Part shown: positions 20,282 through 31,121 of the stretch, piece after piece
How the letters are laid out: each line of letters starts with the position of its first letter
Numbering within the stretch: the first letter of the stretch is position 1
Assembly: GCA_009746045.1 (NCBI GenBank)
Contig: RPFO01000015.1
Location: forward strand, 521,029 to 585,028
Direction of reading: 5' to 3'
DNA length: 64,000 bases
Source: Mesostigma viride
Taxonomy: Eukaryota; Streptophyta; Mesostigmatophyceae; Mesostigmatales; Mesostigmataceae
The notes under the pieces: generated by a model
What the model was told of the DNA's origin: nothing
Databases searched by the model: none
Seen by the model: only the letters and a program-made list of their open reading frames with translations
Program-made: the position numbers and the translations under genes

Positions 20282-21907
20282 TTCCACCGTTGCTCCACCG
20301 TGAACTTCTGCAGCTTGTCCCCCAAGGCAATAGGCATCCCCTTGATGCTCACGACCTCATCCTTGAGCTGGAACATGCGATGATACAGCCTGCCGGTGCA
20401 TGGCTCATCGCTGTCAAAGAGCTTCAAGACCTCATTGAGAGGCTCGAACATGTCGTTCAGCAGCTTGACCTTTGACCAGAAGCCGGAGTTCTTGACGATG
20501 GTGGCCACCGTGTCGAAGGTGACCTCCCCCCGGTCTGCCTGGCTGGCAGCAGTAGCCAGATCCTCGTTCTCAAACGTGAGCACGAGCACCGCCTTGGCCT
20601 CGTGGACATTCATCTGCAGCGACAGGAACCTGGTCCGCGTAAAGAATAATTGTCACATGTCGGCAGCACCCCACTTGAAGGCTGGTGGTAAGGCTGGCTG
20701 GAAGATAATATGCAAGATATTTGCAAATCAAGAGACAAAAACATGACCCAAAAATCATGTACCTACCTTGTGGCAAACCTTGTCTCCCCGTACTTCTTCA
20801 GGGTCTTGGTGTCCTTCTGGATGCCCATCATGTGGCTGTTCACCTTCTCGTGGCTGAGAACGTAGGTCACCACCTTGTTTACCTTGTCCAGCGTCTCGCC
20901 GATCGATTGGCTTCTCCTTGTACATGTCCTCCATCAAGAGGTCGACACAGTGTGCAGCGCACTTGGAAAAGATGATGCTGGGGAACTCAGCCTCCAGCAA
21001 ATCCTTCATCGCTTCCATGAAAGCAGCGGTGTCACTGATCACCTGCACCACGTGCTCAGGGCCCACCTTCAGGATATACTGGCGCAGCTTGTCCCTCAAA
21101 AACTCTGCGGTCTTGGTCTCACCGGTGACGTAATCTGATCCCAGGAAGTGGACAAAATCGGGCAGCTGAAACACATTCATGATGAGTGACTCCCTTGTGC
21201 AGTCCTTCCACCCATCTGTGCCCAGCGTGCCGCCCGTTAAGTGTGCCAGCTCCATGTGCTTCGCCACGTCCTGCTCCACCTGCGCAGCAACACGGGGGGC
21301 ATCCCGTGTCCGCATGGTGTTCGCGCGGGGGGGGACGTATCCCAGTGCGCTTAACGCCCCTGCCTTGCTGATCTTGTTGAGGGCCAGGCGGAATGCCAGA
21401 TTGTCGATGACATTGAAGGCGACGCCGGCAGTCATAAATGCCCTGCACAGCTCCTCATCAAGCTGCTGCTTGGTCGACACGACCGCGGCAGGCTGAGTAC
21501 CACTGTCGGAACGCCCCTTGCTCAGCGATGAGCTGGAACCAGCTCCGGTGTTGTTAGTGCTAGCACGGGCAGACTTCCACGTTCGATCGTGCATCACTCT
21601 CCTCGATGTCTGGCTCCTCATTCATCAGACCTTCCCTACGCAGGTTCCGGACCTCAAGCGCCATATCTACTCGAGCAGCATCCTGCCGTCGCCGCTTCTT
21701 GGCTTCCTTTTCCGCCTCCTCCTGCAGCAGCCTGACACGAAACGCCTTTGGCGGAATCATTCGTGCATTTGCTCACCCCATTGAGGGTTGCATATTGGCC
21801 ACCCATGATGTGAGCCTTCGCCCGCGTGGCAGTGCCCTTGAAGGCCGCCTTGCATGTCAGGCATGCCATGGCGTAATTCCCTGTCGGGTGCCCATCCTTG
21901 AGAAGTT
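20282..21907 (-). pseudogene. hAT-superfamily transposase (BED finger, DUF659-like), main part
   Basis: Reading on the minus strand: YAMACLTCKAAFKG...RAKAHIMGGQ near 21870-21800 is a BED-type zinc finger (C..C, then H and a Cys in GVSKC). After a basic Glu-rich linker comes a DUF659/hAT core: GTDGWKDCTRESLIMNVF, FLGSDYVTGETKTAEFL, VVQVISDTAAFMEAM and FSKCAAHCVDLLMEDM. Then GETRFATR and, after an intron, FLSLQMNVHEAKAVLVLTF and GFWSKVKLLNDMFEPLNEVL. Frame changes near 21762, 21575 and 20920 break it. The gene continues in frame into 34141-34039 at its start and into 14114-14083 at its end; the DIRS dimer and the copia element separate the parts. Confidence 0.87.
20630..20766 (-). other. Spliceosomal intron in the hAT transposase
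   Basis: 137 bp with GTAGGT at the donor and CCAG at the acceptor on the minus strand. Splicing restores one frame, GETRFATR followed by FLSLQMNVHEAKAVL, with an Arg codon split AG/G at the junction. The match to expected hAT sequence on both sides makes this more than a chance GT...AG pair. Confidence 0.75.
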
Positions 21908-22339
21908 TCGTGGTTCTCTGAACATAGTTTCTTTATAGTGAGATGGAAGGGTAGCCGCTATAGCTAGGTTATTGGGTTCACGTGACATACCTTTTGAGGC
22001 CGGTGCGGCCTGATCCGGATCAGTCGTGGCCAACACTTTGGCCAGTTTTTCTTGGCCAGGTGGCAGGAGCTACGTTGAGATATAAACCTGCCACTGTCTA
22101 GTTTTCTTGGCTCATGGCGTAGTGATTAACTAGATCTAGATTCTTTCTCTCACGCAATATGTGACCTAATAGCCCCGGCAGCCTTACGTAAGCTGCCGGC
22201 AATTAGAACGCCACATTGCGTCATTTGTTCAGACGCAACATTTGCGTGGCGAAAAAATGCCGTCCGGGCCAAGGCCGCATGACACGCAAAAAAGGACAAA
22301 AACAAACCCACCTAGCTAAGGTCGGCCTCTTTTCTTTTC
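21908..22339 (+). repeat. DIRS A repeat, copy A1
   Basis: About 432 bp, starts TCGTGGTTCTCTG, recurs at 26813-27244 and 33442-33876. It contains a near-perfect hairpin at 22176-22200 centred on TTACGTAA and a second inverted repeat at 22208-22251 (CGCCACATTGCGTC against GACGCAACATTTGCGTGGCG). These are likely structural or recombination elements. Confidence 0.9.
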
Positions 22340-22426
22340 ACGAGGGCGGCGACAGCAAGCCAGGGGAAACGAACCTCTGGTTTGACGAACCTGTACTGTC
22401 GGAGCCATTTTTGGCCCTGAGCAGCA

Positions 22427-23481
22427 ATGCCGAAGGGGCGCAAAGCTACAGCAGGGCAGGCAGCGCGCGGGGAGGACGGGACGCCCACACCGCGGGCTGC
22501 TGCCGCCAGTCACGCGCCAGTCGCCTTCAGCGCCAAAAAGAAGCAGCTCGCCACTCTGCTCGCCAAGTGCATCAGCCCCGCAGAGGCGGTGGGGGCAGTC
22601 GAGCAGGTCTTCGGTGCCGAGGACTGGGTGACGGACGCCAGCTCGTGGAGCTCGAGCCAGCTGAAGTCTGTCGTGCAGTTGCTGGCCGATCACGTTGATG
22701 TTGGCGACGTGTTGGACGCACGTGACCCAAACGGAACGTTGGTGGCAAAACTGCTGGCCGTGGCAGATCTCGCGGCGGACGAGGAGGAGGATCAGGCGCT
22801 GCCACCAACGACACCTGCGCAGCGAAAAATGGCCAAGCCGAAAGGCGCGGCCAAGGTTTCGGCAGGTGGGGGGGCTGTCGGAAAGGAAATGAGGGCGAGG
22901 TTGGCGACATTCGTTGGGGCACCTCCGGAAACCGAAAATCAGGACGACGAGGAGGACGAGGAGGGGGAGGTCGCAGCCGAGAAATTCATGCAAGGTTTGA
23001 AGGCAGCGCTGGGAGGAATGGAGGGGGCGGGAAGCCACTTCAAGGCCTCGAAAGGGGTGGCGCTGCCAAGCCGAGCCAAGAGCGTGAAATATCGGGTTTC
23101 GGAGCGGGTGCTGCCGGGGGTGTTGGAGGACGCCAGCGACAATGGGATGGGAATCCGGTCGTGGGTCATGACGGTAAAGCCTGGAAATTGGCGGAACATG
23201 GAGAACAGGAAAATTGTCATGAACATTGCATTGGCCATGGACACCCTTCTCAAGGAGCTGGGCTCAGCAGCCGGGGAGCTTGTGGGCATGGAGTACCTAA
23301 TGAGGGTGGTGGCGGCCTTGCTGCAGGTGGAGGGGCAAGGAGGGGGGGGTGGAAGGTGGCCAGCCACCTCCTGCCATTGGGGGAGGAGGCTGCACTGTCA
23401 GCCACCCCGGCTGTCAAGGCAGCTCTCCAAACTGCCATCCTCTTGGACAAGCTCAGCAAGGCTCAACAAGTAGGGAAATAG
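22427..23481 (+). CDS. DIRS Gag-like ORF, copy 1
   Basis: Starts at an ATG (MPKGRKATAGQ) and runs in one frame to a run of eight G at 23342-23349. Beyond it the annotated frame turns into Arg/Cys-rich nonsense, whereas the -1 frame reads a protein-like helix-rich tail (WKVASHLLPLGEEAAL, KAALQTAILLDKLSKAQQ) ending at 23481. The middle part has acidic DDEEDEEGE and the ordered stretch SWVMTVKPGNWRNMENRK. No zinc knuckle. DIRS Gag proteins are poorly conserved, so the call rests on position before RT. Both copies share the G8 run. Confidence 0.75.
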
Positions 23482-25664
23482 AATCCCAGCGGGACCGCTC
23501 CCTTTTCCCGCTGCCATACCCACTTAGGCCAGCGTACACCGCGTGGGGCAGGGTGAGATCGGCACGCCGGCGACAGCGTGCCACGCGCCGCCACCGCGAG
23601 TACACACTGCAATGCAAGGTAGTGCGTTGGCTTAATTGGCTGTGGGGAGGGGGGCAAGACCCTCCTCCTAACCCTAGAGGGGCGTGCTCTAAGGGGAGGG
23701 AGGAGGCCCTTGCGAGGGTCAAGAGGCACTGCACCTGGCACAGTCGCCGCGTAGGGGGCGTTGCGACAGGCCAGGAGCAAGAAGGTGCTGATGCAATATA
23801 TGGGAAGCAGAATAAGTATGAACAACTGCGCGCGGACGCGGTGAGTCTACCAAAGGCGGAGGTGGCGGGGAAGGCACGGCTGCTCGACCTGTTGGCTATG
23901 CGGCCGAGCTGGCGGGAGATATATGCCAGCGAAGAGAACTGCATCAAGCCAGCGGTCGTGGCGAGCGCAAAGTATTGGAATGTGCCCAAGCCCAGCCGGG
24001 GATGCTCCATGGCTGAATGGGGCAAGCTCATGAGCCGGGCAGCGGGCGTGGGCATGGTGGCGTTCCGGGAGAGGCGGCCCAAGTGGGTGGATGGCTGCTT
24101 TGGAGTGGCCAAGGGGGTGGGTGAGCTTCGGTTCATCGTCAACAGGAAGCTGGGCAACCTGCTGTGGGTGGACCCCCCCAAGATCCTGCTACCCCACCTG
24201 GGCATCCTCGTGGAGGTCTACATCAAGGGCTGGTGCTACTGCGCCAAGAGCGACCTCGTGTCATACTATTACTCCATCGAGGTGCCCGAGTGGTGGTGGG
24301 ACTACCAAGGGCTTCCTAGTGTGTGGTCGACTAGCGTAGGTCTGGCAGGGCCCAGGCGGAAGGTGTGGCCCGTGCTCAAGGTGCTGGCCATGGGACATTC
24401 CCATGCGGTGGCGCTGGGGGAGGCCATCCATGAGATGGTGCTCTACATGACCGGTGCCCTGGATCCGAGGCGCCAGGTCAACTACCTCTCAAGCGCAGGT
24501 GAGCTCACCTTGGTGCGCGACGAGTGTGGCCAGCCACTGCGCTTGGCCATCGAGTACAAGGAGGAGCGCGCCGGGGAGCTTCAGATTGACCTGGAAAACC
24601 CCCCTGCCCCCATGCTGTCCATCACCATTGATGACTTGGTGGCCAGCAACGGGCGGACCTGCGAGGCGGTGAACCAGCTCATCACGCGCGCTATTGAGGA
24701 AGGCTACCTCCCTAACAACCTTGTGCCGTCTAAGGAGAAGACTAAGATGGCGAGCCTGGAAGGGGACGAGCTAGAAGCCCTAGGGGTGGTGCACCGACGG
24801 AACGGCGTGCTGGAACCAACGGTCAAGCAGCTCAACCTTGTGATCGCCCACACGCAGGCTATACTCACTCGAGGCCGAGCTACGGCCGAGGGGCTGGCTG
24901 CCGTCTTGGGGCGGTGGTTGTGGCTGCAGATGTTAAGCCGCAGCTGCTTGTCCATTTGGCAGCAATGTTTCAAATTCATCAGCCTGCAAGGGTGGGGGCA
25001 GCGATCCTGGGTGCTGTGGGCCGGGGTGCGGGAGGAGTTAGAGTGTGCCCTGGCCTTGGCTCCCATGCTAAGGGTTGACCGAAGCGCACCTTTGGCCCGT
25101 GAGGTGGTTGCATCTGACGCGTCCACCTACGGGCAAGGTGTCGTGTACGCAACCATGGAGCCGGGCGATGTGACGGAGCTGGCGAGGGCACGAGAGGTGC
25201 GGGGGTACCCGACTTTGCTCATACCAAGTGAGGTGGCCTACGCTGGCCCTAGGCCACTGAGCGCGCGGGCGCAACAAGCAATCACTAGCCAGCAATGGCG
25301 GGTTGGGGTCCGGAGTCGTTGGCGGGATCCGGGGATGCACATCAACGAGAAGGAGGTGCGGGCTGCAGTGAAGGGCGTGGAGAGGAGTGCGCGCAGCTTG
25401 GCAAACCGAGGCAAGCGGGTGGTGAGGTTGGTGGACTCCACCGCGGCGTTGGGCTGCTTGGCTAAGGGGCGGTCCTCATCCCACAAGCTCAACAAGCAGT
25501 GCCGCCGCTTGTGCGCGCTGACCCTCGCCACTGGGGAGTCGTTCCCAGTGGGTGTGGACGCCGAGTGCACTTCAACCAGCCGATGGCGTTTCTCGCGGCC
25601 AATCCATGGCGACTTTCTTGGCAGGCTGGGTGCGCGACCTGACCGCGGAAGGCATCCATCCTAA
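23349..25664 (+). CDS. DIRS reverse transcriptase and RNase H, copy 1
   Basis: A 771-codon open frame; the GTG at its start is arbitrary and the first ATG in the conserved region is near 23898 (MRPSWRE). RT: GELRFIVNRKLGNLLWVDPP, AKSDLVSYYYSIEVP and the catalytic box MLSITIDDLV, followed by TKMASLEGDELEALGVVH. RNase H: EVVASDASTYGQGVVYA, INEKEVRAAVKGVE and VDSTAALGCLAKG. The final RNase H segment (LQPADGVSRG) is in the next frame and overlaps the recombinase ORF, so a frame change near 25545 is needed. A donor-like AAG/GTAGTG near 23619 could mark an intron in the poorly conserved N-terminal part. Confidence 0.88.
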   Translation: MEGGQPPPAIGGGGCTVSHPGCQGSSPNCHPLGQAQQGSTSREIESQRDRSLFPLPYPLRPAYTAWGRVRSARRRQRATRRHREYTLQCKVVRWLNWLWGGGQDPPPNPRGACSKGREEALARVKRHCTWHSRRVGGVATGQEQEGADAIYGKQNKYEQLRADAVSLPKAEVAGKARLLDLLAMRPSWREIYASEENCIKPAVVASAKYWNVPKPSRGCSMAEWGKLMSRAAGVGMVAFRERRPKWVDGCFGVAKGVGELRFIVNRKLGNLLWVDPPKILLPHLGILVEVYIKGWCYCAKSDLVSYYYSIEVPEWWWDYQGLPSVWSTSVGLAGPRRKVWPVLKVLAMGHSHAVALGEAIHEMVLYMTGALDPRRQVNYLSSAGELTLVRDECGQPLRLAIEYKEERAGELQIDLENPPAPMLSITIDDLVASNGRTCEAVNQLITRAIEEGYLPNNLVPSKEKTKMASLEGDELEALGVVHRRNGVLEPTVKQLNLVIAHTQAILTRGRATAEGLAAVLGRWLWLQMLSRSCLSIWQQCFKFISLQGWGQRSWVLWAGVREELECALALAPMLRVDRSAPLAREVVASDASTYGQGVVYATMEPGDVTELARAREVRGYPTLLIPSEVAYAGPRPLSARAQQAITSQQWRVGVRSRWRDPGMHINEKEVRAAVKGVERSARSLANRGKRVVRLVDSTAALGCLAKGRSSSHKLNKQCRRLCALTLATGESFPVGVDAECTSTSRWRFSRPIHGDFLGRLGARPDRGRHPS

Positions 25665-26603
25665 CCCGGGGCCCCCTGCACCTGTTAGCTACCTTCCATT
25701 GCTAGAGGGGAAAGTAAAGCCGGCTACTTTGCTGGCCTACCGTCGTGGTCTTGATTCCCTCTTGACTTGGTGGGAGGCTGGTGGGCGGGCGGACGGGTCA
25801 TCGTCACGAGCTGACACCCTTGAGGAGACATTTTGTGCGTATGTCGCCTGGGCTCATTTTCGGGGGTACAGCCGCCAAACGTGTGTCAATGCCTTGATGG
25901 GGTTGCAACTTTATTATCCCGGTATGGTGAAGCGGTGGGACTTGGCCCGTGGCGTCCTCGCTGGGTGGAAAACACTTGTGCCCCCCCGTGCCCCTCCTCC
26001 CATTCCATGGGAGGCGGCGTTTGCACTTGCCAGCACGATGGTCATGCAAGGTCAGCGCCTTGCGGGCCTGCTGGTTGTCATCGTGTTCCGCCATTACCTG
26101 CGAATCTCGGAGGCGCTGAACCTCCGTGTTGGCCATGTGCGCCTCCAGCCTGACGTTCGGCTTGGGCCGGCTCAACGGGGCGCCCTACTGCTGAGGTCTA
26201 CCAAGACCTCTAAGGGCAAGACTCAGTCAGTGGTGGTAGAAGATGTGATGTCTGAAACCATCCTCCGTCACTGCATCGCGGGTAAGCACGCTTGGGAGGC
26301 CGTGTTCCCTTTCACCTACCCGCAATTCAGGCGCATTTGGCAGGCTGCGAGTCAGGCCTTGGGGGTCGCCCAGATTTTCACCATTCACGGGCTGCGGCAT
26401 GGGGTGCCACTCACGATTTCCTCGCGGGTCGCAGCATGGGGGACATCCAGGGCCGGGGGCGCTGGCTTAGCAGCTCCACGGTTGCCCATTATGTGGGCTT
26501 GCACCGCAGTTTGGAGGTGGAGCTGCCTGAGGTTCTTCTTCGGGCCATGGCCGCCTGCCCCCCTCGGGCCTGGCGGGCTATTTTGAAATTGCCCTCCACC
26601 TAG
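25606..26603 (+). pseudogene. DIRS tyrosine recombinase, copy 1, with 1-bp deletion
   Basis: First ATG at 25606 (MATFLAGWVRDL). A 2A-like string GIHPNPGPP lies at residues about 15-23. The catalytic domain has the first Arg in FRHYLRISEALNL and the HxxR box in IHGLRHG. Copy 1 has GGGG at 26401-26404 where copy 2 has five G, so after LRHG the frame is lost. The expected GGATHDFLAGRSM and the tyrosine in STVAHYVGLH are encoded in another frame, ending LPST at 26603. The product would join element circles into the genome; this copy is inactive as read. Confidence 0.87.
25627..25674 (+). other. 2A-like ribosome-skipping motif in DIRS
   Basis: The recombinase frame reads DLTAEGIHPNPGPP shortly after its first ATG. 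NPGP with a preceding [G/D]-[I/V]-[E/H]-x is the 2A signature known from picornaviruses and from some animal non-LTR retrotransposons (GDVHPNPGP type). It is present in both copies. Activity is not shown. Confidence 0.6.
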
Positions 26604-26675
26604 TTTGGTTGTTCATTTCTATGTCATTATGCTAGGTTCTTTGCCCCTGGCATGGATCGCCAGGGAGGGATATAA

Positions 26676-26812
26676 GGGTAAGGCTAGCCTTTGCCAAGCA
26701 ATAAGTGTTCCCATGAGCATCGGCGGCCGGGATGTGGCCTGCCTTTTGTATGTGCTCCACTCATTGTTTTAATAAAGAGTCTGGTTACCCTGGAGTTCCA
26801 CGGTTAATAGAA
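26676..26812 (+). repeat. DIRS B repeat, copy B1
   Basis: 137 bp, GGGTAAGGCTAGCC to GGTTAATAGAA, recurring at 33305-33441 and 33902-34038. It contains AATAAA at about 26771, a likely polyadenylation signal for the element transcript. Confidence 0.88.
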
Positions 26813-27331
26813 TCGTGGTTCTCTGAACATAGTTTCTTTATAGTGAGATGGAAGGGTAGCCGCTATAGCTAGGTTATTGGGTTCACGTGACATACCTTTT
26901 GAGGCCGGTGCGGCCTGATCCGGATCAGTCGTGGCCAAAGCTTTGGCCAGTTTTTCTTGGCCAGGTGGCAGGAGCTACGTTGAGATATAAACCTGCCACT
27001 GTCTAGGTTTCTTGGCTCATGGCGTAGTGATTAACTAGATCTAGATTCTTTCTCTCACGCAATATGTGACCTAATAGCCCCGGCAGCCTTACGTAAGCTG
27101 CCGGCAATTAGAACGCCACATTGCGTCATTTGTTCAGACGCAACATTTGCGTGGCGAAAAAATGCCGTCCGGGCCAAGGCCGCATGACACGCAAAAAAGG
27201 ACAAAAACAAACCCACCTAGCTAAGGTCGGCCTCTTTTCTTTTCACGAGGGCGGCGACAGCAAGCCAGGGGAAACGAACCTCTGGTTTGACGAACCTGTA
27301 CTGTCGGAGCCATTTTTGGCCCTGAGCAGCA

Positions 27332-28391
27332 ATGCCTAAGGGGCGCAAGGCTACAGCAGGGCAGGCAGCGCGCGGGGAGGACGGGACGCCCACACCGCGG
27401 GCTGCTGCCGCCAGTCACGCGCCAGTCGCCTTCAGCGCCAAAAAGAAGCAGCTCGCCACTCTACTCGCCAAGTGCATCAGCCCCGCAGAGGCGGTGGGGG
27501 CAGTCGAGCAGGTCTTCGGTGCCGAGGACTGGGTGACGGACGCCAGCTCGTGGAGCTCGAGCCAACTGAAGTCTGTCGTGCAGTTGCTGGCCGATCACGT
27601 TGATGTTGCCGACGTGTTGGACGCACGTGACCCAAACGGAACTGTTGGTGGCAAAACTGCTGGCCGTGGCAGATCTCGCGGCGGACGAGGAGGAGGATCA
27701 GGCGCTGCCACCAACGACACCTGCGCAGCGAAAAATGGCCAAGCCGAAAGGCGCGGCCAAGGTTTCGGCAGGTGCATGGGGGGGCTGTCGGAAAGGAAAT
27801 GAGGGCGAGGTTGGCGATATTCGTTGGGGCACCTCCGGAAACCGAAAAGGAGGACGACGAGGAGGACAAGGAGGGGGAGGTCGCAGCCGAGAAATTCATG
27901 CAAGGTTTGAAGGCAGCGCTGGGAGGAATGGAGGGGGCGGGAAGCCACTTCAAGGCCTCGAAAGGGGTGGCGCTGCCAAGCCGAGCCAAGAGCGTGAAGT
28001 ATCGGATCTCGGAGCGGGTGCTGCCGGGGGTGTTGGAGGACGCCAGCGACAATGGGATGGGAATCCGGTCGTGGGTCATGACGGTGAAGCCTGGAAATTG
28101 GCGGAACATGGAGAACAGGAAAATTGTCATGAACATTGCATTGGCCATGGACACCCTTCTCAAGGAGCTGGGCTCAGCAGCCGGGGAGCTTGTGGGCATG
28201 GAGTACCTAATGAGGGTGGTGGCGGCCTTGCTGCAGGTGGAGGGGCAAGGAGGGGGGGGTGGAAGGTGGCCAGCCACCTCCTGCCATTGGGGGAGGAGGC
28301 TGCACTGTCAGCCACCCCGGCTGTCAAGGCAGCTCTCCAAACTGCGATCCTCTTGGACAAGCTCAGCAAGGCTCAACAAGTAGGGAAATAG
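27332..28391 (+). pseudogene. DIRS Gag-like ORF, copy 2, frameshifted
   Basis: Same gene as in copy 1. An extra T near 27643 and a change near 27774 split it into frames of 156 and 203 codons. The G8 run is again present at 28252-28259, followed by the same -1 frame tail ending at 28391. Confidence 0.85.
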
Positions 28392-30573
28392 AATCCCAGC
28401 GGGACCGCTCCCTTTTCCCGCTGCCATACCCACTTAGGCCAGCGTACACCGCGTGGGGCAGGGTGAGATCGGCACGCCGGCGACAGCGTGCCACGCGCCG
28501 CCACCGCGAGTACACACTGCAATGCAAGGTAGTGCGTTGGCTTAATTGGCTGTGGGGAGGGGGGCAAGACCCTCCTCCTAACCCTAGAGGGGCGTGCTCT
28601 AAGGGGAGGGAGGAGGCCCTTGCGAGGGTCAAGAGGCACTGCACCTGGCACAGTCGCCGCGTAGGGGGCGTTGCGACAGGCCAGGAGCAAGAAGGTGCTG
28701 ATGCAATATATGGGAAGCAGAATAAGTATGAACAACTGCGCGCGGACGCGGTGAGTCTACCAAAGGCGGAGGTGGCGGGGAAGGCACGGCTGCTCGACCT
28801 GTTGGCTATGCGGCCGAGCTGGCGGGAATATATGCCAGCGAAGAGAACTGCATCAAGCCAGCGGTCGTGGCGAGCGCAAAGTATTGGAATGTGCCCAAGC
28901 CCAGCCGGGGATGCTCCATGGATGAATGGGGCAAGCTCATGAGCCGGGCAGCGGGCGTGGGCATGGTGGCGTTCCGGGAGAGGCGGCCCAAGTGGGTGGA
29001 TGGCTGCTTTGGAGTGGCCAAGGGGGTGGGTGAGCTTCGGTTCATCGTCAACAGGAAGCTGGGCAACCTGCTGTGGGTGGACCCCCCCAAGATCCTGCTA
29101 CCCCACCTGGGCATCCTCGTGGAGGTCTACATCAAGGGCTGGTGCTACTGCGCCAAGAGCGACCTCGTGTCATACTATTACTCCATCGAGGTGCCCGAGT
29201 GGTGGTGGGACTACCAAGGGCTTCCTAGTGTGTGGTCGACTAGCGTAGGTCTGGCAGGGCCGAGGCGGAAGGTGTGGCCCGTGCTCAAGGTGCTGGCCAT
29301 GGGACATTCCCATGCGGTGGCGCTGGGGGAGGCCATCCATGAGATGGTGCTCTACATGACCGGTGCCCTGGATCCGAGGCGCCAGGTCAACTACCTCTCA
29401 AGCGCAGGTGAGCTCACCTTGGTGCGCGACGAGTGTGGCCAGCCACTGCGCTTGGCCATCGAGTACAAGGAGGAGCGCGCCGGGGAGCTTCAGATTGACC
29501 TGGAAAACCCCCCTGCCCCCATGCTGTCCATCACCATTGATGACTTGGTGGCCAGCAACGGGCGGACCTGCGAGGCGGTGAACCAGCTCATCACGCGCGC
29601 TATTGAGGAAGGCTACCTCCCTAACAACCTTGTGCCGTCTAAGGAGAAGACTAAGATGGCGAGCCTGGAAGGGGACGAGCTAGAAGCCCTAGGGGTGGTG
29701 CACCGACGGAACGGCGTGCTGGAACCAACGGTCAAGCAGCTCAACCTTGTGATCGCCCACACGCAGGCTATACTCACTCGAGGCCGAGCTACGGCCGAGG
29801 GGCTGGCTGCCGTCTTGGGGCGGTGGTTGTGGCTGCAGATGTTAAGCCGCAGCTGCTTGTCCATTTGGCAGCAATGTTTCAAATTCATCAGCCTGCAAGG
29901 GTGGGGGCAGCGATCCTGGGTGCTGTGGGCCGGGGTGCGGGAGGAGTTAGAGTGTGCCCTGGCCTTGGCTCCCATGCTAAGGGTTGACCGAAGCGCACCT
30001 TTGGCACGTGAGGTGGTTGCATCTGACGCGTCCACCTACGGGCAAGGTGTCGTGTACGCAACCATGGAGCCGGGCGATGTGACGGAGCTGGCGAGGGCAC
30101 GAGAGGTGCGGGGGTACCCGACTTTGCTCATACCAAGTGAGGTGGCCTACGCTGGCCCTAGGCCACTGAGCGCGCGGGCGCAACAAGCAATCACTAGCCA
30201 GCAATGGCGGGTTGGGGTCCGGAGTCGTTGGCGGGATCCGGGGATGCACATCAACGAGAAGGAGGTGCGGGCTGCAGTGAAGGGCGTGGAGAGGAGTGCG
30301 CGCAGCTTGGCAAACCGAGGCAAGCGGGTGGTGAGGTTGGTGGACTCCACCGCGGCGTTGGGCTGCTTGGCTAAGGGGCGGTCCTCATCCCACAAGCTCA
30401 ACAAGCAGTGCCGCCGCTTGTGCGCGCTGACCCTCGCCACTGGGGAGTCGTTCCCAGTGGGTGTGGACGCCGAGTGCACTTCAACCAGCCGATGGCGTTT
30501 CTCGCGGCCAATCCATGGCGACTTTCTTGGCAGGCTGGGTGCGCGACCTGACCGCGGAAGGCATCCATCCTAA
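28259..30573 (+). pseudogene. DIRS RT and RNase H, copy 2, frameshifted
   Basis: Differs from copy 1 by a two-base deletion near 28827 (GGGAATATATG against GGGAGATATATG) that moves the frame before the RT. The second part (28867-30573, 568 codons) keeps every RT and RNase H motif of copy 1, including SITIDDLV and SDASTYGQG. Confidence 0.87.
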
Positions 30574-31121
30574 CCCGGGGCCCCCTGCACCTGTTAGCTA
30601 CCTTCCATTGCTAGAGGGGAAAGTAAAGCCGGCTACTTTGCTGGCCTACCGTCGTGGTCTTGATTCCCTCTTGACTTGGTGGGAGGCTGGTGGGCGGGCG
30701 GACAGGTCATCGTCACGAGCTGACACCCTTGAGGAGACATTTTGTGCGTATGTCGCCTGGGCTCATTTTCGGGGGTACAGCCGCCAAACGTGTGTCAATG
30801 CCTTAATGGGGTTGCAACTTATTATCCCGGTATGGTGAAGCGGTGGGACTTGGCCCGTGGCGTCCTCGCTGGGTGGAAAACACTTGTGCCCCCCCGTGCC
30901 CCTCCTCCCATTCCATGGGAGGCGGCGTTTGCACTTGCCAGCACGATGGTCATGCACGGTCAGCGCCTTGCGGGCCTGCTGGTGGTCATCGTGTTCCGCC
31001 ATTACCTGCGAATCTCGGAGGCGCTGAACCTCCGTGTTGGCCATGTGCGCCTCCAGCCTGACATTCGGCTTGGGCCGGCTCAACGGGGCGCCCTACTGCT
31101 GAGGTCTACCAAGACCTCTAA
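30515..31121 (+). pseudogene. DIRS tyrosine recombinase, copy 2, 5' part
   Basis: Same start and 2A-like motif as copy 1. A one-base deletion near 30821 shifts the frame, and the gene is cut at 31121 by a TIR element. The Arg box RHYLRISEALNL is still readable before the break. Confidence 0.85.

Larger units (their letters stand above)
21908..26812 (+). mobile_element. PAT-like DIRS retrotransposon, copy 1 of a tandem dimer
   Basis: Order is A repeat (21908-22339), Gag, RT/RNase H, tyrosine recombinase, B repeat (26676-26812). Its B runs straight into the A repeat of copy 2 with the junction GAA-T-CGTGG. The left border lies in the coding part of a hAT gene with no target duplication, as expected for tyrosine-recombinase integration. 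Copies 1 and 2 are nearly identical apart from single-base indels and the insertion in copy 2. Copy 1 has a one-base deletion in the recombinase gene at 26401-26404. Confidence 0.92.
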
